Source: Shinisaurus crocodilurus (lineage: Eukaryota > Chordata > Lepidosauria > Squamata > Shinisauridae). Taken from it: 64,000 nt of DNA. Each line of letters opens with the position of its first letter. Positions within the stretch are counted from its first letter, which is position 1. The DNA lies in NCBI GenBank assembly GCA_021292165.1, contig CM037883.1:5930934-5994933 (forward strand). Direction: 5' to 3'. Of this stretch, positions 33,040-44,217 are shown one piece after another. The translations under genes were made by a program, and so were the position numbers. Under the pieces are notes generated by a model. That model was not told where the DNA came from. It worked only from the letters and a program-made list of their open reading frames with translations, and searched no databases.

Positions 33040-35645
33040 ATTACTATTAAGCCAATTTAAATCCATGATGCAGATAGGCCCTAAAGCAGGGCTGTTGAGC
33101 CTCAAGTCTGCTGGCCAAATCCAGCCCCCTGGGGTTCCCCTGGCCCCCACCCCCTTTCCCCTGACCACCAATTGTTTGGGCGGTGGGGGAGCAGTTTTTT
33201 TTCCCCATTCTAAAAGTTTGTAATGCCTCTCCTAAGACTTAATTACTGGTAGGAAGTTGTTTAAGCTAAAATATGCTGCTGGTGGTTCTTTCTTTCTTTC
33301 TTTCTTTCTTTGTTTCTTTTTTGCATTTTGGCCTCACCCCCTTTTGCCTTTGGCTCCTCCCACCACTGGAATGCAGCTCCCAAGAGCTTCTCTGAAATGG
33401 AATTCGGCCCTCGGGCCGAAAGAGGTTCAACGCCCTTGTCTTAAATTCTGGAAAAGATGCTAAAAGCTTGCCCAAGACTGCAAAATACACCCGTCCATTG
33501 GAGCAGAGTTGGGATGCTGGGGGGGGGGGGTAGGGAAAGGAGAAGGAATACTACTCCCTTGACTTTCCTCCTCTTCCTCCTCCTCCCAGCCCCCATACCA
33601 AAGACTGAATCCATAAGAGGACTTACGGAACTCCAGAGAAGGGATTGCAATTTGTGCTTTGTTTTGTGGGTTTAAATGTAAAGTGGGCAACAAAATGTCT
33701 CCTTCTCATTTCCACATTTTCCAATTAGCGATTTGGCTTTGAAAACATCAAATTGTTTCCACTCAGGATTCACGGTTTGTCTGCAAACACACTGGCTGGC
33801 ATTTGCAAATATGCTTCGCTCCAGCCAGTTGTTTAGCTCTTGTTGCAAACCACGCAGAAGATGGCTTCTGTCTTCTGTGCCAGCTATAAAAAATCTCTGT
33901 GGGTTATTGCTTCAGTGGAGCTTAAAGAGGGAATGGCCGTGTAACATTATCAGCATCCATCTTGGTTCTGAATAGCAGCCTCATCCTTTCCAGAACTGTC
34001 AAGTCTACAAACTTTGCAGCTTCCTAAGGTATTCAGAACTGTTGTGGGATCTCGCTGTTGTGGGGCCATAGAGTTGAGAGGACTCAAACACGGTTTCATC
34101 CCAGCCAGACACATAACCAGATATATTGTGACATATATTTACAATCATAACTCAATGTGATTAAGCAAAAACCTAAATACAACGCATCTAATACGTTTGC
34201 ACTGAAGTTATTTAATATATATCGTAATTAAAATAAAATATATTATTATTGTTGTTGTTTTGAAATAGTGTTAGTCATCTCGATAAGTTTGCACATGATT
34301 CTCAGTCCCAGAAGGAAGTTTAATACTAACTGAGCAACTGGGTAGATAGAATATTTTCCGCAGGCTTTCCTTATATCTGCATAACTGAAGGCTTAAAGGC
34401 ACACTGTGCCATCCTACGCATGTAAGTTTCACTGACTTCAATGGGATTGACTCCCTGGTAAGTGCGCTTAGGGTTGGCACCTTTAAAGAACAGAGACAGC
34501 TGAAGATTCAGGGAGCGGGTCTGGAATATACCTGAGAGGACCAGGTCTCTGCAACACCAACCCCATGTCAACCATCGTTCCCTCTTTGAGACCTCCCACA
34601 CCCTGTGGCTACAGCCCAGTCCAAAAATAGGACCATGTCCATTCACCGATGGACCAGTGCTGGTCTAGATGACAGTATGTTGCAAGATCGTGAACTTCAT
34701 AGCATCTGCATGGTCGTTTCCTTCCCGGCCCCTTAGAAGTATGTATCAGACAGCAATAGGAAGTAGCCTGAGCACACAGTTAGCCTCTGGGAAGTATGCC
34801 GCCTGACTCCTTCGTTACTTATTTAAAAATTATATACCCCCCCCTTTCCTGTTATTCAGGAAACTTACAAATACAGTAAAATCCAAAGAACAAGTATAAA
34901 ATAACAAGAAATAAAGCCACAAACCAAATTCAGTTTCAATGGCAAACATGACTGGACTCCTCGGTTTCATTTCCAAAGACCTATGAAAATAAGTGGGCCT
35001 TACATTTTACTATTTTTCCAAAAACTCAGCAAGGAAGGACATTACTCCTTAAAGGTTCTTTAAAGTTTGTTCCAAAGCCTCAGGGCCACTTCCAAAAAGG
35101 CCCTGTTCCTCCCAACCCCAATTCTGACTTACATGGAAGAAAGGATTTGGCTAAGAAGATCTTCACAAGCAGGGAGACTCATACAAGAAAGATGCGGTCT
35201 CTGAGATACCTACTAGTTCTTCCAGTTTTGAGGCTGACTTCGTTACCCTGCTTCTGAGATGCTAATGTTTCTTTGCCTCTCCATCACGGACGATTGAGAG
35301 GATGGATTAGGTATCATTTATGAAGTGCTTTGAAGATGAGCACCACTGTATAAACACAGAGCATTGCCAGTGTCCTTTAAGCAGTTGTCATCCATCAGAA
35401 TCCCATTTCCAGTGTCATTTTATTTTATTACATTTTTTTTTCCCCTGAGGCACTGACATTTCTGTCATAATCTGATTTTCATTAGCTTTGATGTACTACA
35501 GAGATGTGGACTTCCAGCACTCTCCGGCATTTGTTACCACAAGTGACTAGAGTTGCATGCTGGGAGGAAGGTGTGCGGGGGGGACACACACACACCACCC
35601 TAACTCAGGTCACAAACTAGGTCTTCAATTTGTTCTTTGGTGCAG
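33040..35645. other. Intron 11, distal part
   Basis: No exon is recognised. It contains an LTR-less unique stretch, a (TTTC)n run near 33290-33312, a G run at 33518-33530, a MITE fragment at 34408-34488 and AT-rich sequence at 34100-34260. Confidence 0.55.
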
Positions 35646-35822
35646 GATTATGTTGCAGGAAAACTCAGCTGTAGCATTCACGAAGGATTCTGGAGCATGA
35701 GCAACCAAAATTATCTTCTCCCAGACCTCTTGCAGCAGAGCCGCATTTCAGACTGTCCAACAAACCAGCTAAAGGTCGCAGAGAACAGTCAGGAACCTCA
35801 GAGCAATCCTGTTCCTAACAAG
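35646..35822 (+). CDS. NRK: Exon 12: intermediate region with LPDLLQQS
   Basis: Residues 464-522, 59 codons, phase 0 to 0. It runs from DYVAGKLSCSIHEGFW to SNPVPNK and contains YLLPDLLQQS, matching the family motif INLPDLVQQS. The acceptor is ttggtgcag and the donor aag|gtaaaa. A palindrome-ended repeat begins 14 bp after the donor. Confidence 0.9.
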
Positions 35823-35836
35823 GTAAAAATTTCCAG

Positions 35837-36191
35837 CAGGGCCAGCTCCAGGTTTTTGAGGGGCCTTGGGCAAAACACCCTTCCTGGGCCCGCTCTGTCA
35901 GTGAGGCTGCCTTCTCACTGCCAATGTCACCAGCTGCTCTTGCTCCTCCTCCTCCTCTCTCATCGTTGCTACCACTTGCTTGCTTGGCAGGAATGAGCAA
36001 GTAGGCCGAGGCATGGCTGCTGCTCCTTCTCACCACCTCTGTTGTCTGGGCCAGAGCATGAGGCAAGTGAACAAGCAGATTGCAGTGGTGAAGAGGAGGA
36101 ACACGTCCAGGGGGCTCTTGTCAGTGGGCCCCTGCTGGGGCGTGGGCCCTCGGCAGGTGCCCAACCAGGCCTACCTTCGGCGCCAGCCCTG
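35837..36191 (+). mobile_element. hAT-like repeat (CAGGGCCAGC... GCCAGCCCTG)
   Basis: The ends cagggccagctcc and ggcgccagccctg are inverted. Flanks atttccag and gtttccga match at only 5 of 8 positions, so the duplication is uncertain. A second copy lies inverted at 10938-11275. No coding capacity. Confidence 0.65.
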
Positions 36192-36318
36192 GTTTCCGAA
36201 TACTAATGCTTTTAAGTCTGATGGTCACAGCCACCACCACTGCATTCCATATCACACCCCTTGCTTCTTTGTTGCCAACTGTGTGATGTAGCTAGATTTA
36301 GGCCAGGGGCTGCCATTT

Positions 36319-36494
36319 CATAGGATAGGATATCATAGGATCATAGAGTTGGAAGGAGCCTACAAGGCTATCGAGTCCAACCCCCTGCTCAGTGCAGGAA
36401 ACTAGAGGAGGGGTCTCCCATCCAAGTAATAACCAGGCCTGACCCTGCTTAGCTTTCCACACTCAGACAAGCTGAGCCAGCGTGAGCCACAGGC
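36319..36494 (-). mobile_element. 5S-CR1 SINE, copy 2
   Basis: On the minus strand the head runs from ggctcacgctggctcagct through aagctaagcagggtc and ggcctggttattacttgg to tggatgggagacc, then the CR1 tail. All three control-region parts are present. Confidence 0.88.
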
Positions 36495-36734
36495 TGAACT
36501 GTAATCTAGTGGCAGCGACAGCAGTTTTGCCTTGGTGCAGCAACCCAAGAAGGAAAATGCAACATACACAAGCTCTAGTAAAGTTGTAGTATCGCATTCA
36601 TAGCAAGGTTTTTTGTGTTCCCCCCACCCCCAGAGGATGTAAAACCATCAAGACCATGTGCTATAGATATAACACCTTCATTTCAGGCAGTTGTGATTAG
36701 GTTCATTAATTTCTTCATTCTTGTTTCATTTTAG

Positions 36735-36864
36735 AAACCAAGCACCGACAGCACCCCCTCGAAAAACAGCTCCTCATCTACTTCATCGTTTACTCCATTC
36801 ATAGATCCTAGGCTTCTACAAATGTCGCCTCCTTCTAGTCCAACTGGACCAAACTGTGGTTCCC
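36735..36864 (+). CDS. NRK: Exon 13: SSFTPFIDPR exon
   Basis: Residues 523-566. KPSTDSTPSKNSSSSTSS is followed by FTPFIDPRLLQMSPPSSP. The motif FTPF(I/V)DPR(V/L) is conserved in TNIK, MINK1 and MAP4K4 shortly before the CNH domain. The acceptor is tttcattttag and the donor ccc|gtgagt; it leaves in phase 1. Confidence 0.92.
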
Positions 36865-36946
36865 GTGAGTATAATTGCTCTTATTGTGGAGGATTCCATG
36901 CCAGCCTGTTTTGCAAAGCACGTTGGGTTGCATTCTTTAGAAATCA

Positions 36947-37142
36947 GGGTGGGGATACAACTCAGTGGCAGAGCAAATGGTTTGCATAGAGAAGGTCCCA
37001 GGTTCAATCTTTGGCATTTCCAGCTACAGCTGGAAAAGATTCTTGTGTGAAACAATGGAGACCTACTATATATAACAATTAGTGTTACATTGAATGAGAT
37101 GGACCAACCATCTTGAATCAGTATAAGGCAGCTTCCTTTGTT
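36947..37142 (+). mobile_element. tRNA-derived SINE (type B)
   Basis: Shows the tRNA-like head gatacaactcagtggcagag, B-box-like caggttcaatctttgg and the tail taaggcagcttcctttgttc. Confidence 0.85.
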
Positions 37143-37326
37143 CCTAATTGCCCTCGGACTTACATTGAAACTCAGTTTGGATTCTGTTTCCCAGGTGTTG
37201 CTGAGCTCTGGCAAAGAAATCCCTGCCGTTTTGTCATGTTAACAAGTTATGTTCTTAGCATCCTTTAGAGAAATGGCTCAACATCAGGTTCCACCTCATG
37301 CTGCTTTTGGGGTTTCTGCGGGAATT

Positions 37327-37411
37327 GGGTTGGATCCAAATGTAGTCATACTTAGAGTAAACCCATTGATATCAATGGGTCTACTCTAAGTATGACTACA
37401 TCTTGCTTCAA
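37327..37411. mobile_element. Palindromic MITE centred on cattgatatcaatg
   Basis: The arms atgtagtcatacttagagta and tactctaagtatgactacat are exact inverse complements around a short loop with the gatatc centre. Confidence 0.8.
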
Positions 37412-37951
37412 CCCACATAAGGAAAGGACCAAAGGGGCAAACTAGAAGTGACATTAAATGTATTGAACATGCAAATGTTTAAAAATGCAAACAGCAGCTG
37501 CTAGGTTGCGTATGTGTATGATATCAGCAGGTGGGATTGGGGAGTTTAACACTTTTCTCCCGTTCTGTGGTCTTGACAAAAACTTCCCCTTTGAAGTTGC
37601 TATTTGCTTTGGGAAGAAATCCCTCATTGACAAAGCTTCAGAGAAGCAATTTTCACCAAGACTGCAACAGAGGACAAAAGGGTTAAACTTACCCTTCCCA
37701 GCAGCTGCAATTTGCTTTTAGAAAAAACAAAACAAAACACAGGCACATAAAGTGCAAAGATGCTTTTAATGTTATTTCTAGTCTGGCCCATAGATGTTCT
37801 TAAAAATTGGTCGGGAAAGGCTGCAATAGGCTGAATCTCCACAAGGGGCTGCAAGTAGAGAGAAGGATGCAGGTGCCTCACAGCACAGGCCTTATGTTAT
37901 GTAGGCAGACCAGGTGGCCATTTCATAAATTCCATCTGCTTTTCCTCCCAG

Positions 37952-38110
37952 CATCCAGTGAGAAAACAGAGCCCACCAGCAGACAAAATGCAAGGAAAGG
38001 TTCTGTCGTCAACGTGAACCCCACTAACATCCGGCCGCAGAGTGACAGCCCAGAAATCCGCAAATATAAGAAGAAGTTCAATTCGGAGATCTTGTGTTCT
38101 GCATTGTGGG
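37952..38110 (+). CDS. NRK: Exon 14: pre-CNH motif and start of CNH domain
   Basis: Residues 566-619. It carries [15 protein letters not shown] and then [20 protein letters not shown], which differ from TNIK at only a few positions and open the CNH domain. The acceptor is tttcctcccag and the donor ggg|gtaagc, phase 1. The acidic stretch that precedes [12 protein letters not shown] in TNIK (DEDEEDEESS) is absent; [16 protein letters not shown] takes its place. Confidence 0.95.
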
Positions 38111-38464
38111 GTAAGCAAGCTTGTTTGGAGCAGAAATAGATAGTGTTGGTCACTGGGTGGATTAAAAAATAATCAGTCGAGAAATCTGCCATGTTGTCAT
38201 AGTCAAACAATGCAGCATAGGCAATTGTTTTGCTGAAATCCACAAAAATATCCCATGTTGTCCCAACCCTGGAATGGTGTGGGCCCGGTTTCATGTAGCA
38301 CAGCTGAGGCTAGGAAGTTATGTGGTAAGAACATTCCAAGGCAATGTGCTGAAGCTGTCCAGCCAATTAAGGGATCTGTCCAGCCAATGAAGCATGAGGA
38401 GATATACAAAAGATGTTGCACCAACAACGGCTAGGTGACAACTGAACCATTTTATAGCTCTCCC

Positions 38465-38510
38465 TGTAGTCTTACCTCTACCTGGAACATCAGGTAGAGG
38501 TAAGACTACA
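38465..38510. repeat. Perfect 20-bp hairpin with 6-bp loop
   Basis: The arms tgtagtcttacctctacctg and its exact reverse complement are separated by gaacat. It is the only perfect uninterrupted stem of this length outside the MITE families. Confidence 0.9.
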
Positions 38511-38622
38511 TGTCAGGTCCTGCTTCCTTCCTCCAAGTAAACCTTGGAGAAGGAAGACCTCATACTACCAGTAGGCCTTGTGCATCTTCTACTGTGGGCA
38601 ACAGCTTGGGCTCGGCTTCAGG

Positions 38623-38960
38623 TTAGGGTTTGGGTTAATAAAACTGGGTCCCTGTGTATGTCCAGGGGCCTGGAACTAGCCTTGATTGGGCAGACAGAGT
38701 GAGCGGTCAACAAGAATACCCTGAGTGCTGCCTTTGTGCATGCTGTCTGGATATATAGGGATTATACCTCCTCCATGTTAGGGTTTGGGTTAGGAAAACC
38801 TGGTTCTGTGTGCATGTCCAGGGGCCTGGAACTAGCCTTGATTGGGCAGAAAATGTGAGCAGTCAACAAGAACACCCTGATCGATGCCATTGGGCATGCT
38901 GCCTGAATGTATAGGGATTATACCTGTGTGTTAGGGCTTGGGTTATTGCCATTCTCCTAT
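38623..38960 (+). repeat. Tandem repeat, about 154-bp unit, 2.1 copies
   Basis: The unit starting ttagggtttgggtta at 38623 repeats at 38778 and starts again at 38931 (ttagggcttgggtta). Shared blocks include tccaggggcctggaactagc and tatagggattatacct. Confidence 0.9.
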
Positions 38961-39159
38961 GTGGGAATGCCCCACCCATGGGGTCCTGGGAGTGGTGGTG
39001 GAGGTCTGGAGCTGGGGTGTAGGTCCAGTCGGGACACATGCGGTCCCCAGATGCTGCAGAATCCCCAGTTGGGGCATCTTCCAAGGGGGGCAGCCTCAGG
39101 CTGTTCATCAGTGTACGTCTATTCTCTTTGGTCCCAGTAGGTACTATGGCCATTGTTGG

Positions 39160-39880
39160 GGTCCTCTTCCTCTTAGGAAATCGAGTCTATATCTGGGTCC
39201 AGGCATGAGCCTGCCCTAAAAGAAGCCAATGGTAATACTGGTCCCAGGTTTCCTACACCTGAGTACAATATACCAAATGCTGGACTACGTTACACTACAT
39301 TTAAGGATCCATCCTCATTACTGATGCCTTAGTTCCCCGTCAGCTTTAATTTTCCATCTTCCTGACAGCAGTCAGCACAATGACGAGCTCTGTGGAGCCG
39401 ATACGATATTTTACCCTTCTGCCTTGACTTGAGAGACTTAAATGAGAAACAAAATAAATGAATGAAATACGGGAAAGAAATTATCCCAGGAAATGTAGAT
39501 TTACAGTTTACAGCTCTCTGGGTTTCATTTGATGTATGTTTGGAGGAGGCCAAGATTTTAAATTAAGAACAGAACAGCATAGCAAAGCTGGTAATGATAT
39601 GTGTGCTGAGGTGAAGAACGCTGTGTTCTTACCGGGCCATTGCTAGTCTTTCGCTGCATTTTCTTTCTGTGCTGCGTGATACCTTATGCCATCTCATTAT
39701 TTCCACCAGAACACGCTGATAAGAAACCTTATCAAACATGGCAACCGAATGGAAGCCTCTCCTGTTGGATGTCACTTCAAATCTGCAACCCCTCAGCACT
39801 TCCACTGGCTCAAGAACAATTCTTTTGTAGACAAATTTCTTCTTGGGTATTTGGAAGACAACTTAGGGTGTTTAGACGGA
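39160..39880. other. Intron 14 unique sequence
   Basis: I recognise neither exon nor repeat here. Confidence 0.5.
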
Positions 39881-39884
39881 AAAA

Positions 39885-39988
39885 AGTCCTACAACTCTCA
39901 GCATTCCTGCAGCCAACCATGCTGGCTGGGGCATGCTGGGAATTGTAGGACTTTTTTCTGACCAATCATGCATAGGATTGCACCTTTA
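39885..39988. mobile_element. Short hairpin MITE
   Basis: Inverted gtcctacaactctcagcat / atgctgggaattgtaggac blocks, then catgcataggattgcacc; only the right end is intact. Confidence 0.7.
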
Positions 39989-40334
39989 GTGATGCTTGGG
40001 GAGGTTAGGGGCTCCCACCCTGAGAAGATTTGCAAGTCTTGTAGAAATTATTTTGGGTCCTTCCAGAATTCCTCAGATGTTTCTCTTGAGTGGGACCAAG
40101 AAGACACCAAGTTTGAATCACAATATCATTCGAGGTGAAATTTCAAGAGCAACTCAAACTTCTTTAATCCAGGATGGGCCCTCCCTTGTCAACAAATGCT
40201 TGTCTAACCCTTACGTTTTCACACATCAGCTTTTCCTCCAGAGCCTTGCATGACATAACACTGAAAGATGAGACCTTGTGGATCAGACCAAAGGTCCATC
40301 TGGTCTAGTCTATTGTGGGGGGGGGGGGCGCACT

Positions 40335-41000
40335 CCCCCTCCTCCTTCCAAGAAGATCCACACACTGGCTTCTAACCGAAAAGCTTTATTCATACAGAGG
40401 CCAGCCTAGCAAACTGGCTTAGAATTACAAAGAAGTGATTTTCAGAGTCAATCACAAAGGAGACAAGCTTAGTTAGAATACTAGCCATTAAGGGAGGTTG
40501 CCCCTATTGTTGAGAAGTTGATTCCACACTGGGGACCTCTCCTCCCTTCCAGACTCAAATTACCCACACCCCTAAGGCGGTTCCTTATTCTTAAGGGCCA
40601 GTCTCTTGGAGTGTCTTGACAGTTGACATTCCTTAGCTGGTCCATCCTTCTTAGCTGACGTCTGACCCGGGGTTAGTGACACTGGATTCACACTCCTCCT
40701 GATCAGAGAGCTCAGACTGCTTTACCCACGGAATTTGACACCGATTGATCCTCCCTGACTGTAGAGTTTATCTCCAAGACTCCTGGCCTTGGAGATACGG
40801 GTGCCTCTCTCCCCACTTCCAACTTCTCTTCCTACCCCTCTTCCTCAGAATCTGCTCCCAGATCCTCCTCTGTAGAAAGAGTGGGCCCAATCCCTACATG
40901 TATCCTGTTTCCCACAGTGATCAGCCAGATGCCTCTGCAGGGCGTGAAGGCACCTCGTCCTCGCACCCTGCTGTTCTCCAGCAACTGTAATTCAGTGGCA
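40335..41000 (-). mobile_element. Unclassified repeat with acidic reading frame, copy 3
   Basis: The minus-strand frame near 40832-40930 reads GIGPTLSTEEDLGADSEEE, matching GIGPTSSVEEPQKDMGIDSD of copy 1. Shared non-coding blocks such as aaggcggttccttatt also occur in copy 2. Confidence 0.6.
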
Positions 41001-41084
41001 TAGTAGCTCTGGACATGGAACTTCCATTTAGCGACCCTATATACTAACAGTGAAATTCTCCCAAGTATTGATCCTCGAGCCAGT

Positions 41085-41240
41085 GTGGCGTAGTGGTCAG
41101 AGTGTTGGACTAGGACTGTGGAGACCCGGGTTCTAGTCCCCACTCGGCTATGCAGCTCACTGGGTGACTTTGGGCCAGACTCTCAGCCTATCAGGGTTGT
41201 TGTGAGGATAACATTTATTTGTAACAAATGAATAAGTAAA
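41085..41240 (+). mobile_element. tRNA-derived SINE (type A), tail truncated
   Basis: A clean head: gagccagtgtggcgtagtgg and cgggttctagtcccc, then ctcactgggtgactttgggc. The A and B boxes are intact. Confidence 0.88.
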
Positions 41241-41458
41241 TTTGTTGCAAAAACGGCAGCACCCATGCAGAAGGCGGATGCACCCTCGGGCTAGGGAGAA
41301 ACCCCCCCCCAAAAAAATTGCCCAATGAGGACTGAGTGAGCTCAGTGGTCACAGAATGCAGACTGTTGAGAGGAATGGAAAGGAGTATCCTGGAAGAGGG
41401 GCATGTTTGGCTGGCCGCCTGGATGGACAATGAACAGAGAGCTTTGGCTGTTGGGCGG

Positions 41459-41459
<1 letters not shown>

Positions 41460-41511
<52 letters not shown>

Positions 41512-41527
41512 TAATAATAATAAATAA
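41460..41527. repeat. (TAA)n microsatellite
   Basis: About 22 taa units. It generates false poly-Asn, poly-Ile and poly-Tyr frames. Confidence 0.97.
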
Positions 41528-42125
41528 TAGGAAGAGGAAGAAGCAGTGCAACATTTGTTTGCAGGACCCACTTGTCATGACTAATAGCTGTTGGTAGACC
41601 TTGTGCACCATGAATATGTCTAATCCACACGCTCTCTTGCCAGCCGAAGCAGAACTCCTGTCGCTGCTGCCGCACAACCCTGTCTGCTTCCCCCTCTCCC
41701 TGGCACTGCCCACAGCCCGGAGAGCCCACCACCTCACCTTTGCTGCCATGCGGGGGCTCTGCTGAGATCTTGGCACATCGCAAGATGTCACGGGATATGG
41801 CCGAGATCTCATGAGATGCCCCGGAGTCCCCCAGCAACAGAGGGCCGGCAGCTGCTCTGAGTGGCCCCACCAGCCGCTTTCTTACTGCGGCAAATGCCAC
41901 AGCCGGAAAGTGGCCGGTGGGGCTCTCTAGAGCACCCACTGGAGGTGGCGGTGGGCTCTTCTACCTGCACCGCATGTGGGTGCCTCACCCTGCTTCATGG
42001 GTGGGCCGGCCCTGGTCTAATCCCCCTTTAAAGTGACCATCAAAGACAAAGCCCAGCTGATTAAAAAAAAACACTGATCTTTTTGTTCACTCGCTGATCA
42101 GGAAGTGGATTGAAGTGGTCCAAAT

Positions 42126-42703
42126 CAGGGCCGGATTAAGATAGGGGCTATTGGAGCTGCAGCTCCAGGCCCCTACCCCGAAATAGGCCCACAATCAGGA
42201 CCAGCCGCCACCACCAACCTGGCGGCTGCTGCTGCTGCTGCCGCCGCCGCCGCCGCCGAGGAGGAGGAGGAGGAAGTGACGCGACGGGACCCCCGCGCTG
42301 TTTTTTGCCAGGGAAACCATGGCAACAGGGCTGTTTAAGCCCTGTTGCCCTGGTTCCTCCCGCCAAAACAACGCGGGCGGGGCTCCGGAAGCGACACGAC
42401 GCGGAGAAGGTAGGTGGCAGGGGGGTCGGGGGTGGTGGTGATGGCGGCGGCAGGAGGCGCAGCGGCAGCGAGCGGGAGGGCGGGGGGAGGCGCAGCGGCG
42501 AGCGGGACAGGAGGGCGTGCCGGCGGCGGCAGGCGGCGGGCGGGCGGGTGGGGAGGCGGAGGCCTGGCGGGGGTGGCGCAGCGGAGGCAGAGGCCTGGCG
42601 GGGGCGGCGCAGCGGCAGCGAAGAGGAGCGCAGTGTTTCTGCGCCCTCTTCAGCCGCACGCCCTCCTCAGCACCAGGCCCATAATGCTCTTAATCCGGCC
42701 CTG
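42126..42703. mobile_element. GC-rich hAT-like element with exact 8-bp TSD
   Basis: A 578-bp element starting cagggccggattaag and ending cttaatccggccctg. It is flanked by gtccaaat at 42118-42125 and 42704-42711, an exact 8-bp duplication typical of hAT transposons. The interior is extremely CpG rich, with (GCC)n, (GAG)n and gcggcagcg-type repeats, plus a gccagggaaaccatggcaac / gttgccctggttcc inverted pair. No transposase. The long frames across it (42195-42784) are compositional artefacts. Confidence 0.94.
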
Positions 42704-42759
42704 GTCCAAATGGCCTCAGTGGATTCACACCCCCATATTGTGCTTTTGCATATTAACAG

Positions 42760-42903
42760 GGGTGAATTTACTTGTGGGGACTGAGAATGGATTGTGGCTT
42801 CTAGACAGAAGTGGACAAGGAAGAGTTTACTCACTGATAAGCAGGAGACGGTTTCAGCAGATGGATGTGCTTGAAGGACTCAACGTGCTGATTACCATCT
42901 CAG
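42760..42903 (+). CDS. NRK: Exon 15: CNH domain, first blades
   Basis: Residues 619-667. It contains [19 protein letters not shown] and [20 protein letters not shown]. Paralogues have Met, not Trp, after GTENGL. Its 5' neighbour is a GC-rich hAT-like insertion whose downstream target duplication ends 48 bp before the exon, so the acceptor pyrimidine tract (ccccatattgtgcttttgca) is squeezed into that short gap. The acceptor is aacag and the donor cag|gttagt, phase 1. Confidence 0.95.
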
Positions 42904-43521
42904 GTTAGTTTTGTGGCTATAAGCTTCTGACCTAACTAGGACCAGAAGCAATTACAAAGAAGATTAGATGGTAAATTGGGTTGTAAAAACTCGCAGGCTC
43001 TTTCTTATGCTTACATCCTCTTCCTGGTGTAGATGTGATACAGGATGTTCCATTGCCTGCTTAATATGTAAACTGGTTTGCAAGATTTATAGAGTATACC
43101 AGCAACTTAAAACCAGCTTAAATCAGGCTTCTGATGTCTAACGGCATCAATCAGGATGTGTTTGCTTCTTTAATTAGGGCTCCATCCCTGCCTTGGAAAT
43201 TGATGTCAGCATGTAAGTGCCATTAAATTATTCCTCTTTGAGCACAGATTAGGCATGTATATGTGTGATATTGTCATTAGAATAATTAGGGATTTGGAAC
43301 CTGTTATTGGGTCAGAGTATATCTCGGGGGAAAGGGAATAGAAGGGGTACTAGTGTAGCCTGGACTCCCCACTCAGGGATGCAAAAGTGATACCTTTTAC
43401 TGGAACAAGAGGGCATGGGCTAGGGATGGATAGGAATTTTGTTGGGTTCATTTTTTTTATATAAAAAGTTACCAACATGCACAAATTTCTTCATAAATGG
43501 GTTGGAAAGAATTTGAGATTA

Positions 43522-43649
43522 AGGCTTCAATCCTATGCATGTTTAGACAGGAAAAAAGTCCCACAATTCCCAGCATGCCCCAGCCAGCATGGGGCATGCT
43601 GGGAATTGTAGGACTTTTCCTGTCTAAACAAGCATAAGATTGTGCCCTT
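43522..43649. mobile_element. Hairpin MITE ('caatcctatgcatgtttagacagg')
   Basis: A palindrome in which caatcctatgcatgtttaga... pairs with ...tctaaacaagcataagattg. The core holds cacaattcccagcatgcccc and ggggcatgctgggaattgta. Confidence 0.82.
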
Positions 43650-44039
43650 AAAAAAAACTGAATGTGGAAAAGAAAGCTAAACTGAAATGTTCATGCATCT
43701 AGGCGGAGGGCTTTGACTGCTGAGCTCTTAAAAGCTTGGGTTTGGATCCCTATGTATCAACCACATTTGTGTTGCTGAAGCAGGGTTGCCCACCTCTTTT
43801 TTTCTGATAGGCTCCTCATCTTCTAACAGCTACATGTCAGGAAGGTACAGCATGGTCCACTCCATGCTAGGAATAGTTGTACCTATTGGAATTGGGCAGT
43901 ACAAATGGGTGAGAATGTTGTTCGATTCATTGTTTCTTAAGAATGTACCAACATTTGCACATTTCTTCATAAACAGGATGGAAAGAAATTGAGATTTAAA
44001 ACAAAATTGAATGCAGGAGAAAGTGAAAGTGGCAGATTC

Positions 44040-44215
44040 CGGCATCGCTAAGTCACGGGCACAGTTGATACAAGGACCACCAGTCATGAACAGATGCCTT
44101 GCAGGCAGAAGCTCCTGGGTTCTGTCCCCCGCATCTCCATTTAAAATTATCTTAGGGAAGCAGGTCTGGGAAAGACCTCTGCGTGAGAACTTGGAGAACA
44201 GGTGCTACTCAGAGG
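44040..44215 (+). mobile_element. tRNA-derived SINE (type B), diverged
   Basis: Contains ccttgcaggcagaagctcct, gggttctgtcccccgcatc and a type B body ending near ggtgctactcagag. Confidence 0.65.
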
Positions 44216-44217
44216 CT

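Noticed and set aside
41085..41125. tRNA gene
   Set aside because: A and B boxes are present but no cloverleaf closes and the sequence continues as a SINE body.
41342..41939. Frames of 156-196 aa on the minus strand with poly-Tyr/Ile
   Set aside because: They run through a (TAA)n microsatellite with no conserved motif and no splice support.
42195..42784. Frames of about 155-164 aa in the GC-rich block
   Set aside because: The block is inside a hAT-like element; open frames are long only because GC-rich sequence has few stops. The frame ending at 42908 is real only from 42760 on.
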